From Asterella californica (Eukaryota; Streptophyta; Marchantiopsida; Marchantiales; Aytoniaceae), in assembly GCA_036924285.1 (NCBI GenBank), contig JAYKYS010000019.1, forward strand, positions 124,001 through 188,000: 64,000 nt of DNA, written 5' to 3'. This document shows positions 1 through 11,518 of this stretch, in pieces. The notes under the pieces are model-generated. The model was not told the DNA's origin. It saw only the letters and a list, made by a program, of their open reading frames with translations, and did no database searches. Position 1 is the first letter of the stretch. Each line of letters begins with the position of its first letter. A program made the translations under genes and the position numbers.

Positions 1-459
1 GCTGCTGACTTGGAGTGACTAGTTCTACGGGAAGGAACGGGAATTGTACATGTTACTCCGTAGAACACTCCGTGGAACGAATTGGGTTAACGAACTCAAG
101 ACCACGTAAGAAAAAGAAAGCGCGCAGTATACTTGTTACAAAATGGGTCGACCGCTCTTCCTCGTCCGTTTTTCTGTGTATCTTTGGTATATCTCTAAGA
201 TATGTGACGAGCAAACTTTCTACCCTGAAGCTGGGAATACCTACGAGCCCCTAAGGAGTCATAGGGCTGATGGTTTGTATAAGAAGATAAATTTTGCATC
301 TCGCTGCTAGTTGCTATGGATGCGAGGACTGATGCCCTCGTCTGCACGATCAATCACCGATCAATCAACTGGTGAATGCGATCTTCCATTATTCACCACT
401 ATGAGTAAATATCGAAGATCACTGAGAGACAGTCAATGCAGGAAAACAGCCGACGTAGA

Positions 460-3400
460 CTATTGTCTGTACGCAAATCGAAAAAGCCAGGGCACGAGGA
501 AGGCAGCTACAAGGAAGGCCATGAGCACGCGGACGGCCTTGTTCTGACACGCATATCGATGATGGACGGTAACAACAGTGATTGTTGTTGTCTCTCCTGT
601 GCTGGTACTTGCAGGAGCCTCCGCTAATTGCACGTTCTGGGCAATCTCACCGCAAATTTCGCACTTCCTGCACCATTGAACCCAACATAGCAGAGCATGA
701 GCACAAATCGTGAATCGCCTTTCCAAACTAATTGCACTCTTTGCCACTTGAAAGCAGTAGGTGCATATCTGCCTAGGCACAAAGGCCCATGTCTCTTTCG
801 ACCGCGCGCTCACAAGTAGAGAAGATGATGACACTGGACTGAATGATTATCCGGTTGCCTATCTCTTTGCCCCAGCGCAGTTAAAGCACTGTTCAGATCG
901 TCCACTAGATCCGTCGATGGACTAATTCTTCTTCAAGAGTCGCTCCCCGCGGCACACGATAGAATCACTCTAAAGACTTGCTCTTTGCGTGATGCTCTAA
1001 ACATCGATGATGCCCTCCTGCGGTGTTCACAATTCTACAGCGTCCGCAAGGAAGCTCGGGGTTGGTTCGCTCTCAAAAAGAGGTGTGCCAAGAACGTTTT
1101 CCCTACTTGCCAGCGCACACTCCCTCCTTTCGTCCTCACCCTTCACTATGCAGTTTCAAAGAAAAAGACAAAACAGGAACAGAGCAATAGAAACGAACTT
1201 GCAGCCACATCCTCATCAACCATAAGAAGATGCCTTGCAGTTTCTTTTAGTTGATTTTCTACAGACTTGCATGTCGTAAAGTAGGCAAAACAAAATCTAA
1301 CGGGACAGAAGGCCTATAGTTTTATGGATACTGTTGATCGTCATAAGAGTACTCATTTCTCTGTTGTTGGCTGGATTTTAGGTGGACACAAATGAAAGAA
1401 CTGTTCGTCTTTCAAACATGAGCTGTACGAGAACGTGTAAACATCTAATAGGTGGAAGTTATGGCACGCGCATTTTCTAAAGAATCAAGGATACCGTTTA
1501 AAGGATAAAGGAGGTCGTACTTATAACCTGACATTGTCTGTAACGGAAAGCACCTAGGGTGAAGGGATTCTCCTTCCGGACTATAGTTCATTCTGTGGGT
1601 GAAGGTTGTGTATTGTGACCTTGGTAGAGACCCTCTTATCGGTGTGCTTTACACGCGCGTTGATGTACAAAAAGCCTCTAGACTTGTGTCCGGCTGTTTC
1701 ATGCTGGAGTGGACTCTAGTCGACAGGAACAGTACAAGTTTCTTCCCCATCTCAAGAAACACAGGAATCTGAGGGCGGGTTCATGGGCTTTATTCACCAA
1801 CTCCTGCCAACTACGACTATGTCCACAGTTCCTACACCCGTATTCCACACGATCGACAGTCGTCACTACACAAATAAAGGTCTTACTTGGTATAAACAGC
1901 TAACACGCGTGACTGGCATCAGACGGTTCCGCGTCAGAGTTACTTCACTGACAATCGGAATCGTCCAGTCTATAGTGATGGTATATTCTAAGGCACGAAT
2001 GACGGTGCGTCCGAGCTCCCTCACAGTCCGGACGAGCATCTGACTATGCTAGGGTGGCAGCTGTACCCGTCCCTCACAGGGTGTGACATCCAGGGTTGAA
2101 AACTCCCGACGTCCTCGACGGAAATCTCCGGCCTGGGCCTGAGGGTCTACACCCTACAGGTACGGCACGCAGTGAGGGGAAAAACCCAAATAAAAGCTGT
2201 CATATCTATATATGTATGTGATGTATATGTATGTGATTTTTGACGGATGACGGTCATCCATCAAAAATCCTCCCGCACACAAATAGGACTTTACCTACTT
2301 CCAATTGCTCAGGTAAATTCAGCCTCAACCACACCAGAAGTTTTGGGACGTGATCGCCACAAAACACAAAATCACACAGCACAAAATCCAGCCGTACTCA
2401 CCTAAAACCATGTGGTGCTGATCCGTACAGGACAAATGTGGGAAGTAATACTTGATCTCTAGCTTCCTTTGGTGGCAAAACAACTCGGACAAGTGGCTCA
2501 AAGCTCCCCACAACTTGCAAGGCTAAAGCGGACAAGAATGACAGATGGTATGGGACTACCTCCACCTAGCAGAACTCTGATCCGGTACCTACAAGAAACC
2601 TACTTCTGGCGAAACGGGCGCTGAGGCTCCAAGCTCTTACAACCTATTCTTCCCTAGAGGAAGCGTTGGAACCGATTTTCAACAACAGAAGCTCAACGGA
2701 CGGAACCGGAAAGCTCGGAAGTTCAAATTTCAGACTGTTCCAGTTCAATTACGATGCCCTTCCCTGGGTGTGAAGGGGCTTTGGCACAAGTCTAAACTGG
2801 AAGCATTACGATACCCTACGCTCAGATGACTATCAAACGTAGTCTGAATGGTGGTGTCATTTCGTGTGAAATAGCCTGTAATTTAGTAGACACATTTAAT
2901 CGTTTCTATCGGAGTGCCGTAGCAAATCGAAAAACCTAATGAGATGTGTGCGATCCCCCGGTGGGGGTTTCCATCGCCTGTTCGTGATATTTTCTCCTAA
3001 ACCCTCCGCAACAACCAGCGAGCAAAACTTATAAGCAGAGATAAACTCACCGGTTGCCTCTGACTCGAAACCAAGTTTCAGCGCATTCTCGGTGTGCGTG
3101 AGCTAAGTCGCGTTTACAAGAACATCCCAGATCCATGACTGCATCCTTGCTGGGGCCCAGACTGAAATGACAAACACGACAAACTGGCTCCTCGCCAGCG
3201 TCATACTCTCTCGAGCTGTCCTTCGCTCCATTCTTATCAACCCCTGCTGGTGCTGCTGGAGGATTTAAACCTTTTTCTAGATCCACGTCGTCAAAATCTT
3301 CATCATCTACAACTGTCTTCTTCTTTCCTGCCTCTGATTTACCCTTCGTACTGGAATCAGGAGGAGGTGGAGGGGAAGTGCTGGACAGCAAAATGTGAGC

Positions 3401-3709
3401 AATCTGCCTACTCGCTCCAGAGCTTGTAGGATTTCCCTGAACCTCAGGCCCGTTTTCTGTCACCACTCTCACAAAAGTCCCTGCTGATTCGTCCTCCACT
3501 GCAGGAGAAGATGACTCGGCTGCTAATTCCACTCCGGATCCGTCTGCCGCTCTAGTAACCAAAGTCTGAAGCTCCTGCTGATTAACCCATTTCCAGTCTG
3601 AGGATAGTCCTTGCGCAACACTGCCACTACTTCCAGATGCCTGCGCTGCTTGGCTGCTAGATATCTCTCCAGGCGGCGACGGTGTTTGTTCCGCAGGGCC
3701 AACAGCCAT
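460..3709 (-). CDS. RING-CH (RINGv/MARCH-type) E3 ubiquitin ligase, tail-anchored, two exons
   Basis: Two-exon gene read on the minus strand. Exon 1 runs 3709 to 3051 and exon 2 runs 667 to 460, giving 288 residues. The donor (CG/GTGAGT at 3051/3050) and acceptor (TGCAG/G at 668/667) are canonical, and joining them keeps the frame across an Arg-Lys junction. The N-terminal ~170 residues are Ser/Pro/acidic and look disordered. A C4HC3 RING-CH domain follows, split by the intron: CRVC, then CSC, HREC and, in exon 2, CEIC. The C-terminus has one hydrophobic segment (LMAFLVAAFLVPWLF) ending in RQ, as in plant RINGv proteins. Family knowledge: such proteins transfer ubiquitin from an E2 and sit in membranes. 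The start is the ATG at 3709 in a good context (ACCATGGC); the open frame extends further upstream but without support. The substrate is unknown. I see no damage, and this is the only confident host gene here. Confidence 0.88.
668..3050 (-). other. 2.4-kb intron of the RING-CH gene
   Basis: This is a GT...AG intron on the minus strand, inferred from the matching protein halves on both sides. I see no coding exon that would interrupt the RING-CH domain. It contains a short near-perfect palindrome at 2235-2269 and a TA/TG-rich stretch just before it, but no transposon I recognise. Confidence 0.8.
2235..2269. repeat. 35-nt near-perfect palindrome
   Basis: GATTTTTGACGGATGAC is followed, after one base, by its inverted copy with one mismatch, giving 17-bp arms. 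It lies in the RING-CH intron beside a TATG-rich tract. It could be a hairpin, a remnant of a small inverted-repeat transposon, or chance. Confidence 0.6.
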
Positions 3710-6700
3710 GGTCACTGATTTGAAAACAATTCTTAGAAGAAGAAGGAGAAGACTACGAAGCACCGAACTGTCCCTACGACAGCGCTCGCTCGTCAGGAGC
3801 TACGGCCATTTCCAAATGTCCTGTAAACGATCCAAAGCCATTCTAAGACATTTCGTCTCTCTTGAAGTTGCAGTCCAGCCGTTCCAATCGTTTGTCCTGA
3901 ATTCCGCACGCGCAAACTAATCCACACAAGCGGACGCGGCTCACCACCTCTAACTATCCAATCCACTATACGGTCAGGTCATAAGCAGCACACTGACAGA
4001 GAGGCAGAGAACACGAGACAACTAAATCAAAGAAATGAACGGGGGAAGATTAAAAGGATGATTGGACGGTTCCCTCTAAAGCTCTACCTTGCCCAACAAG
4101 CAATGGACTTTTCGCAAGGCACCGAACGGGCCTTCCAACCGGGCTGCTCGCTTCGCTGACCTTCCGTCCCGTGCTGTCCTGATCTCAAGGATCAAAATCC
4201 AATCGTGCGCCGATCCGCATATTAATTATCATCTATTATCTCACCCAAACAACGTTAGAACCCCAGGGAGGCGGCATTCACCCACCGCCAGCAGAAGGAG
4301 AGTGAGAAAGAGAGGAAAATCTCGACGGGAGGAGCGCCACAAATCCAATCCGCCTCTGAATATTAATGTTCACACTCTTGGATCCCACTGTCGCGTGCGC
4401 GAACACTTGCCGACAGCTAGCTTTCAGCAACTGCTGATGCGGACAATCCCAATCACCTCCACGAGCGCACGACGCCTGTGCCTCGGGATCGCCCTCAAAA
4501 TTGATCGTCTGACTGTATTTTCCACCGGATTTGTGAACTGTTTGCCCTTTCCGCCTCGCTCTCTAGCTCTCGCCCAGATCCGCCTGTCGCAAGTCGCTGC
4601 TCACTCAGCCGTGATGCGCTCTGCCTGCCTCGTCTCACATTCACATTTGCCCCCGCCGCTCCAGCAACAGCGCCACTCGAAATGCTCTCTCCAGGTGATA
4701 CTGAATCCAGTAACTATCCGGCCTGAGCTCTGTTTGAACATGCCAGCAGCGCACGCTCTTTCCTTGAGCAGCGCACGCTCCCTGCACGAAGGGATGAAGA
4801 GGTAGCCACCTCCACTCTCGCTGTACTTCTTTAGACGCCTGCCAAATTAGTGCCGCCCAGTCTAAAGATACCCTTCTCTTCTTGAACTCCGAGTTCTTCT
4901 CTCCTGCGCTTCTACTCATCCCTTTATAAGCAAGAACGTTTCCCGTTCCATGAGGGACTGGGATGAAAGAATGACCGGATCTCTCTGCCTTGACAAGCCA
5001 TGGATTTCATGTGCCAGATATGTGTGCATTTCGAATTGATTGTCGTGAGGATCTTAGAAGCTCTTTGTACTTCACAGTTTGTTTTCCGCCTGTTTCGGAT
5101 CCCTATCAAGTTTCTTGGCCGGTCATCGATGCTTGCACTTGTTGTCTCTTCCCTCGCTCAAGCATCCATAACCGGCAAGGTTCATACCTCGAGACAACAG
5201 TATATGAATCATTTTCAGACCGTATTCAAATACTGGCATGTTGTGTCCCGGCACTACAGTACTGACAAAGGCTCTTGCGCCTCATTTATAACTCATTCTT
5301 TGCTTCGAAGAAAGTGTATCTCGATATCTATATACATATGTATATATAAGAGTTAGGCATGCCCGTGACAGCATGTCTAAAGTGACTTACACGGACCGTT
5401 CGATGGGCATTCGAGTGCGTGACGAAGAACCGCAAGTGGTGGATCTAGCCGTAGAAGCAGAGAGTCAGACAGCGTCTACGTGACGGCCTCCCGGGAAGTG
5501 AGGGTTCAGTCGCGATGATTCCATTCTGGTCATGAAAGTCGTTGAAAACCGTGAGATGGTGACAGGAACTCCTCCGGGTTGAACTGAAAGTCTAGCGCCT
5601 AAAGTATGTGGAGAAATAATCTGTGGAGTTGGGGCCTTCTGAGTCACGACTAGTACTACTGTTCACTACGCCGTGCTGAGCCGAGATTCTCTTGTGTCGA
5701 GGCCGTGTCGAAACTTGTCAACAACGTACGCGTTTTCGGAACAGGGCAGAACATTTTTTGTGGTTTCGATGATTTTATGCCGCTTCTCTCTTTCTCTCCT
5801 TGTTATCTTTCTCCTGAATCCTGATGGTTGTAACAAATGACGCAATGAATAGCCAATGGATGGAAACACCCATCAAGCCGAACAAGGGATTGGGGGACCG
5901 AAAGGGTTAAGCAACCAGAACCTCGAAAAGATGATATATGATCTCATGTGAATCACTTTGGATAAAGCTATATTAGTATTAATTTTAGTAGAAAAAGATA
6001 TGAAATAAATGTTTAACCTTAATGATTGAAAAATTATTTTTTAGATATATTATGTCCTGACAATGCTAAAGATCATTTCACGCACTCAGGAACACATGGA
6101 AAAAGTAACGCGCAGATAGATGTGCGTGAGTTATCAGTACGGTATTAACAATGCAGAAGGATATCACGAAGCAAGAAATATAATTTATTTTTAGTTACTT
6201 ATAGGCATGCTTAGTCTCATCTTCATATATGTTAGGGGATGTCAAAGTTAACATAGAAGATTCCTTCACGCCGGAAGGAACATTAACCGGAAAGAAATAA
6301 CGTCTCTTATTAACTTTGTGTACAACTAATAGCGTAATCGCACTTGCAGTTTTAAGACTGCATTTTCAGTTTCTGAATCTTGTGATGAGGGTTGGTAATA
6401 AGTGTACAATCAACACTAAGAGACAGTTTCGATTTCGGTAAGCTTGGGTAGTGTCTCGTACTATCTATCGTTTCACGAGACATGTCTGTGGAGAACATGG
6501 TTTCCCTTTCCAACACATGAAACGTCGATCCACCTAAGTACAAATGGTATGTAGAAATGGTCCGAAACTGTAGATCTGCATGTGCGGGCTGCTCACAGTT
6601 TCAGGTTGGAAAACTGATAAAAACTGTTACAGTTTCACCGGGTTGGAGTAGAATAGTTTTTGACTATAATATTTGATAATTGAAACTGATTATGCAGGTG

Positions 6701-7599
6701 CGGTTAAACCTTAACTTTTTTCTACATTACCATGACTTTTTCAGTTAGTACATCATCAAAGAATGTGTTCACGGGAAAAATGACAAAACAACTGCGGTTT
6801 CTTTTGCGGCTGCCTCAAGAAGTAATCTCAAGATTCCGACCGTGGCAGTCTGGATCGTCGCGAACTAAAATTCTTTCCAAAATATTCTAACCCTATAATA
6901 GGGGAGTCAGACTTAGCATTTACGGTATAGATTCCTTTCCGGCGGGAAGAATTGCCGGTTTGGCACGACAAACCGGATATCTCTTGACGTACCTCGAAAC
7001 TTGCTTTCACGATTTCTCCTAAGATCCATCTCGTCCCGTCGGAATCCTGACAGCGTCTTTGGCAACAATTCAAAATTCTGAGAGCTCCTCAGAGTCTTTC
7101 CGAGACTCCGAGGACTTCTATTCCCTTTTCGTTTGGCTTGATGCTTTCGGTGAGATTCTGTCCTTTCCGGGAATTTTGACAGGTGTTGCCGAGTCTCTTT
7201 CTAATCTTCTTCGAGATATTTGTAAGCCTCTTCGCTGCAGCGTGTTTCTAGGAACGTTACTCGTAGATTCTCTCATATCCTCCCGGCAAATTCGTGTCAC
7301 GAATGCGAGTCTTTATGCGACTTGATACACGAGGGTGCTTCCCCGATGGAGGATCTGAACCTGCAAGCCAGAGCAACCCTTGGACAGATCCGGCATCTAC
7401 CGGGAGATTTCGACATTTTCGGTTGAGGACAAATTCTTTCGGACTTCTCATTGGTACAAGCTAATGAAAAAGACATCTTTTTTCTTGACTTTGTAAATGA
7501 AAACTCACAACTGGTGACGAGAACTGACTACTACTTTCGATTGCCGGATATTTATCCGGTGACCCAGAGAAATTTATCCGAGTGCTGAGCCCCAGTGCC
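3710..7599. other. Intergenic stretch with no recognised gene
   Basis: The proximal part should hold the 5' UTR and promoter of the RING-CH gene, which reads leftward from 3709. Open frames such as 4089-4805 (plus) have no motif I recognise and a composition typical of chance. An AT-rich tract with a TATATACATATGTATATATA-type palindrome lies near 5328-5348, and another AT-rich block at 5930-6330. The sequence ends at the transposon target duplication at 7592-7599. Confidence 0.6.
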
Positions 7600-7846
7600 G
7601 AACCCTACAGCAATGTCACGGTTTCTCTAATAATGTTGTTAAACTCGTGTGAGATTAAATGGTACTTAATGAGCGAGCGCAGTCACCGCGAGGCCGTTCG
7701 TTCAAAGAGCCGTTCACTGCGACGTGGCACTCGACGTGGTTCGTCGATCGCCACGGTCGCGGTCGCAGTTTCCCTGTTCGCAGTTTCCACCTGCTCGCAG
7801 TTTCCATGTTCCTTGTTTGCATTCGTCCGCCAGTAACCCGCGGCGA
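7600..7846 (+). repeat. Left terminal inverted repeat of the MULE
   Basis: It matches the reverse complement of 14725-14980. The first ~135 bp are nearly identical, a CG-rich middle is diverged, and a final shared block (CCAGTAACCCGCGGCGA) sits at 7830-7846. Family knowledge: such repeats are the transposase binding and cleavage sites and often carry the promoter. Confidence 0.88.
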
Positions 7847-8437
7847 CTTGTAACCCGCGGCGACGAACATTCGCCCGCCAGTCGCGTCATTCGCACGTAC
7901 AGCGTTTGGAGCCGTTAGCCTGTTCAGCCTGTGAGTGGCAGTAGCCCGTTCGCTCCGCATGCCAGTACTCCGCTCCGCATCGCTCGTTTCTTTCGTGCGC
8001 AGTTGCTCGCAGTTCACTTCTAGTATGGCGGGTTGTTTCCTTCCTTCACTGTTCAATTCGGGAGTTTGCTCGTTAGTGTCTCCTTCGCTCGTTCGCTCGT
8101 TCGCGATGTTCGTCGTCGCTCGTTCAATTCGCTCGTTCAATTCGCTTGTTCTCGTACTCGCTCGCTTCAGTTTATTTGCTCGTACTCGTCAATTTGCGTC
8201 AATTTGCGTCTATAGGTGTTTAGGTCGCGGTCGAGCACGCTCGTACGCTGTTTCGGATATCAAATCGGTATCGCGTACTACGTGATTAGGTCTCGTCGTG
8301 AGTTTATTGTCGCTCGTACGCTGTTTCGGAAATTATTTGTGATGTTTAGGTCTCGTCGTTACAAACCGCTCGCTGTTTTGTGCGGTTTAGGTTGAGGTGT
8401 TGACGTCTTCGCTTGCTCGTCTTTCATTTGACAACGC

Positions 8438-8720
8438 TCGCTCGTCGTTCATTTCAATTCAATCGCTCGCTCATCGCTCGTTTCTTTCGTGCTTTCCGTT
8501 GTTGACGTTATTGAATCCGCTCGCTCGTCGTTCATTTGAATTCATTCGCTCGCTCATCGGTCGTTTCTTTCGTGCTTTCCGTGCTATCAAATCCGTGCTG
8601 TTCTGTGTTTGCGATCTTGCAGTGTTTAGAGTAAGCGTCCCCGAATCGACAACTCGTGCGAGCGTGCTCTTTGAGTAAGCGTCCCCGAATCGACAACTCG
8701 TGCGAGATGTTATTCAATTT
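8438..8720 (+). repeat. Short tandem duplications in the MULE 5' leader
   Basis: Two direct duplications lie in the leader. An ~80-bp unit rich in CGCTCG and TTCATTT occurs at about 8438 and 8519. An ~45-bp unit starting AGTAAGCGTCCCCGAATCG occurs at about 8630 and 8675. The whole leader from 8040 is rich in CTCGTTCGCTCG-like repeats. No coding function is visible. Confidence 0.75.
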
Positions 8721-9942
8721 TGACACGGTTCATTCGTGGTGAACGTAAACAATGTGACGAGGTGAGCCGGTGCCTTTGTGACGGACGAGAGGGCGATCAG
8801 TGGACGAGAGGACGATCAGCGGTATTTGTGAGTGGTTCCTGCTTTTCCTCTTGTGAATGAGAACAGTTTGCTCGCGAAGTGAAGTCGATCTCTTTGGCCG
8901 CAATCTGTGAGTCGTCTTGCTGTACCTTGTGATGGATAATCAGATTTGTTATCGATGTTCTCGAGAGCTCGCTCTATCCGCGTTTACTCGTGCTCGTAAA
9001 GGGCACAACCTTCTAGACTTGAATATCTTCAAAACGTGTAATGAGTGTTATAGAAGAGTCGAGGGTACGTCCGGTAGTGTAGACGCGGATGATGAAGAAG
9101 ATGCAAGTTTGTTGGTGTCTGTCGAGTGTCAATACACAGAACTTGTCGATGTATTGAGAGAGCTTTTCGCGGCTGAGGACATCGAGGACTCAGTTATCTT
9201 CTTCCGCTTGACCGTTTCTCTGACGGACGATAGTATGACTGGAGAATTCACGAGTTGGAACCCGCATAATGCTGCTTCAGCGTTATCGCACTGGTTGAAG
9301 CAGTATGTCATTCCGGAGTTTGAGATGGCCAGTGGGTATTACTGGGATATTCGGAACCCACGAGTTTCAATGAAGCATACCTCATTGTACAGAACTACGT
9401 GTTGGTGTGCATCACGGAGCGATAGAATTACATACCTGCAACGTGAAGTACCAGTAGACAATCAGCGAGTGCAAGAGAAGAAACGTAAGATAAATCGGTT
9501 TGAATGTGGGGGAAATGTCCGCATCACAGTAGACACTGTTCAGAAAGTAGTTATACTAACTTGTCAGCATCTGTTGGTGCACGAGAAACCTACATATAAA
9601 TTGAACATCTTCCCAGGTGAGGCTATTACGTTCTTAGAGGGGATTGCTAACATGAACGTCCGGAAGCCTGAGGTATATCGGATGCTTTGCGATAGAGGTA
9701 TGATTAATCCTTTGAGCATCACTAGGGCCCAGGTAAACTTTTGGATCAGCGAAATTCAGTCGAGACAGTACTTACGAGATATCGATGACCAAGTGAGGAG
9801 CGCGTCTTTGTTGATAAGGAGCTCAACCTTTGCTGACAGAAAGTTCTCTCAGGTTCTGTATGAACACACAGACAACTTCATGGCATTCGGTTTTTGCACC
9901 CCTTTTTTTGAGCGTGTTAGCTCAGTCGTTGAGATTGTTGTA

Positions 9943-9997
9943 GATTCCACGTTTCTACGTTTCCACGTTAGATTCCACGTTTCCACGTTCCACGTTA
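9943..9997 (+). repeat. 28/27-nt tandem duplication that breaks the transposase
   Basis: GATTCCACGTTTC...CCACGTTA occurs twice in a row, 28 nt then 27 nt, just after the first catalytic Asp block. The extra 28 nt are one more than a multiple of three, which explains the switch between the two transposase frames. Confidence 0.8.
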
Positions 9998-10380
9998 GAT
10001 TCTATGCGGTTCGAGTTGTTTGTCGTGGCTGCCAACTTCGGAGGCTTTGGCGTACCACTCTCCTATCTCTTTTATCTGAGGGTAGGCGAAGGTAAGAAGG
10101 GCAGTGGGTTGGAGATTGAACAACATCGAAAGGGTGTGTTGACTGCTTGGTTTGTTGCACTCCGAAACCTTGGTCTAAAGCCTGTCTTCGCGCTCACTGA
10201 TAAGGACAGTGGGCAAATAAGTGCTTTGCAAGCTGCTTTTGTTCCTATGTACGTTCAGCTATGCATGAAGCATGCACAGGCTGCTGTTGAGGTGAAGTGT
10301 ATGTGCTTAGGGAAGGCCACTTGTTCTTATCAAAGTATCGAGGCAAATAATCATTTTCCTTTCATCGATCCAGAGTGGGG

Positions 10381-10459
10381 TTCAAGTTCTACGCAGGGTT
10401 CTACGCAGGGCTCAAGTTCTACGCAGGGTTCTACGCAGGGCTCAAGTTCTACGCAGGGT
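10381..10459 (+). repeat. In-frame minisatellite in the transposase
   Basis: About 2.5 copies of a 30-nt unit encode SSSTQGSTQG between the second catalytic Asp block and the helical region. The frame is preserved. It is a likely flexible, polymorphic linker. Confidence 0.85.
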
Positions 10460-11518
10460 CGTAATATCTCACCTTCTCCCGCTATTAGAAAGGAGATTCT
10501 TACCTTGCTGACTCGGCATTATAACTTGCATAGTCTCATTCCAAATTCTGCAGGTGAGTTCGAAACTTCTGAAGCGCTTCATTCCAAGGCCGTGCTTGAG
10601 ATGTATGAGCTCTGTAGAACTCACAACTTGCCACTCTTGTGGGGGTACCTGTGGAGAGAATGGTATACTCCGTCTAAGTTCAAGCTGTTTAGTCGATCAT
10701 CTAAACCGATTCTGTGCTTGTCGAGAACTACTAACATAGTTGAATCTCACTGGAGGAAGCTGAAACACGATTACAAATACGCATTGAATAGACCTCGTCT
10801 AGACCGTTTGACACTGGTAATTGCAGAGAGTCTAGTTGGGGACATGTTAAAAGTCTTGCAACAGGTTCTTAACGGGCGCTCTCATCCATCATGGTGGGAG
10901 ACGTTTAGAGTGACCTGGCGTAAGTTGGGGACCTTGTCACCATCGAGCGGCATCGTACATCACACCTCGGTTCAGCGATGGACTTGCTCGTGTCCGCAAT
11001 ACTTGAACTCGCCTTATCTTCTCTGCAAGCATCTAGTTAGCACTTATGGTCAAAGTGAATCGGTACCACCTCGATTCATGTCTACTTACAGGAGGTGTGC
11101 ACACCCTTTCTATTGCTTTGACAGTGAGAGTCAGTTCTTTCAACGAGAGGTCGTCCCGTGTTCTCTCAATCCTTGGACTGAATATGTGCAGGTATCATCA
11201 CAGCCTAATGATGTTACTTACGACCAGGACCTGTCTTCATCAGTCATGTCCGCTGAGGAGGAGGATTTATCCGAAGAGCGTAGACATCAGACAGACAACG
11301 TTCCAACAAAGGAGGGTTTTTTACGACGAGTTAATACAACTTTTGGTCATGTCAGAGATCTTCTACAGATCGAAGGAGACAATATTATGTTCTTGATGGA
11401 ACTCGACCGAGCCTTTTTTGTCTTCGAGCGGAAAATCAGAGATTGTGTGATGCGACTACGGTCGCGACGACAACAGCCTACTTGGGAGTCTACTGGTCCC
11501 TCACTGTATATGCGATGA

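Larger units (their letters stand above)
8932..11518 (+). pseudogene. MULE transposase (DDE, SWIM zinc finger), frameshifted
   Basis: Two overlapping frames make one transposase of about 850 residues. Frame 1 starts at the ATG at 8932. It opens with a CxxC...CxxC finger (Cys 6, 9, 36, 39), then a second Cys/His region resembling the DNA-binding module of FAR1/MULE proteins, then the first catalytic block (VVEIVVDSTF, near 9930-9955). Frame 2 holds the second acidic block (ALTDKDSG, near 10190), the glutamate region (TNIVESHWRKLK, near 10735) and a SWIM finger (CSC...CKH, 10985-11035). It ends at the TGA at 11516-11518. The break coincides with a duplicated unit at 9943-9998, whose extra 28 nt shift the frame by one. 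An intron is a less likely explanation because the duplication explains the shift exactly. This copy should make no full transposase. Confidence 0.85.

Noticed and set aside
3047..3763. A stand-alone 238-codon protein with a half RING domain
   Set aside because: The frame ends at a canonical splice donor and the missing CxxC half is in exon 2 at 460-667.
4089..4805. A 238-codon open frame on the plus strand beside the RING-CH gene
   Set aside because: No recognisable motif, Arg/Ser/Pro-rich composition typical of chance frames in GC-richer DNA, and overlapping frames on the other strand.
7655..8140. A 161-codon Arg/Thr/Glu-rich minus-strand frame in the MULE left end
   Set aside because: It overlaps the terminal inverted repeat and the CTCGTTCG-type low-complexity repeats, which keep several frames open by chance.
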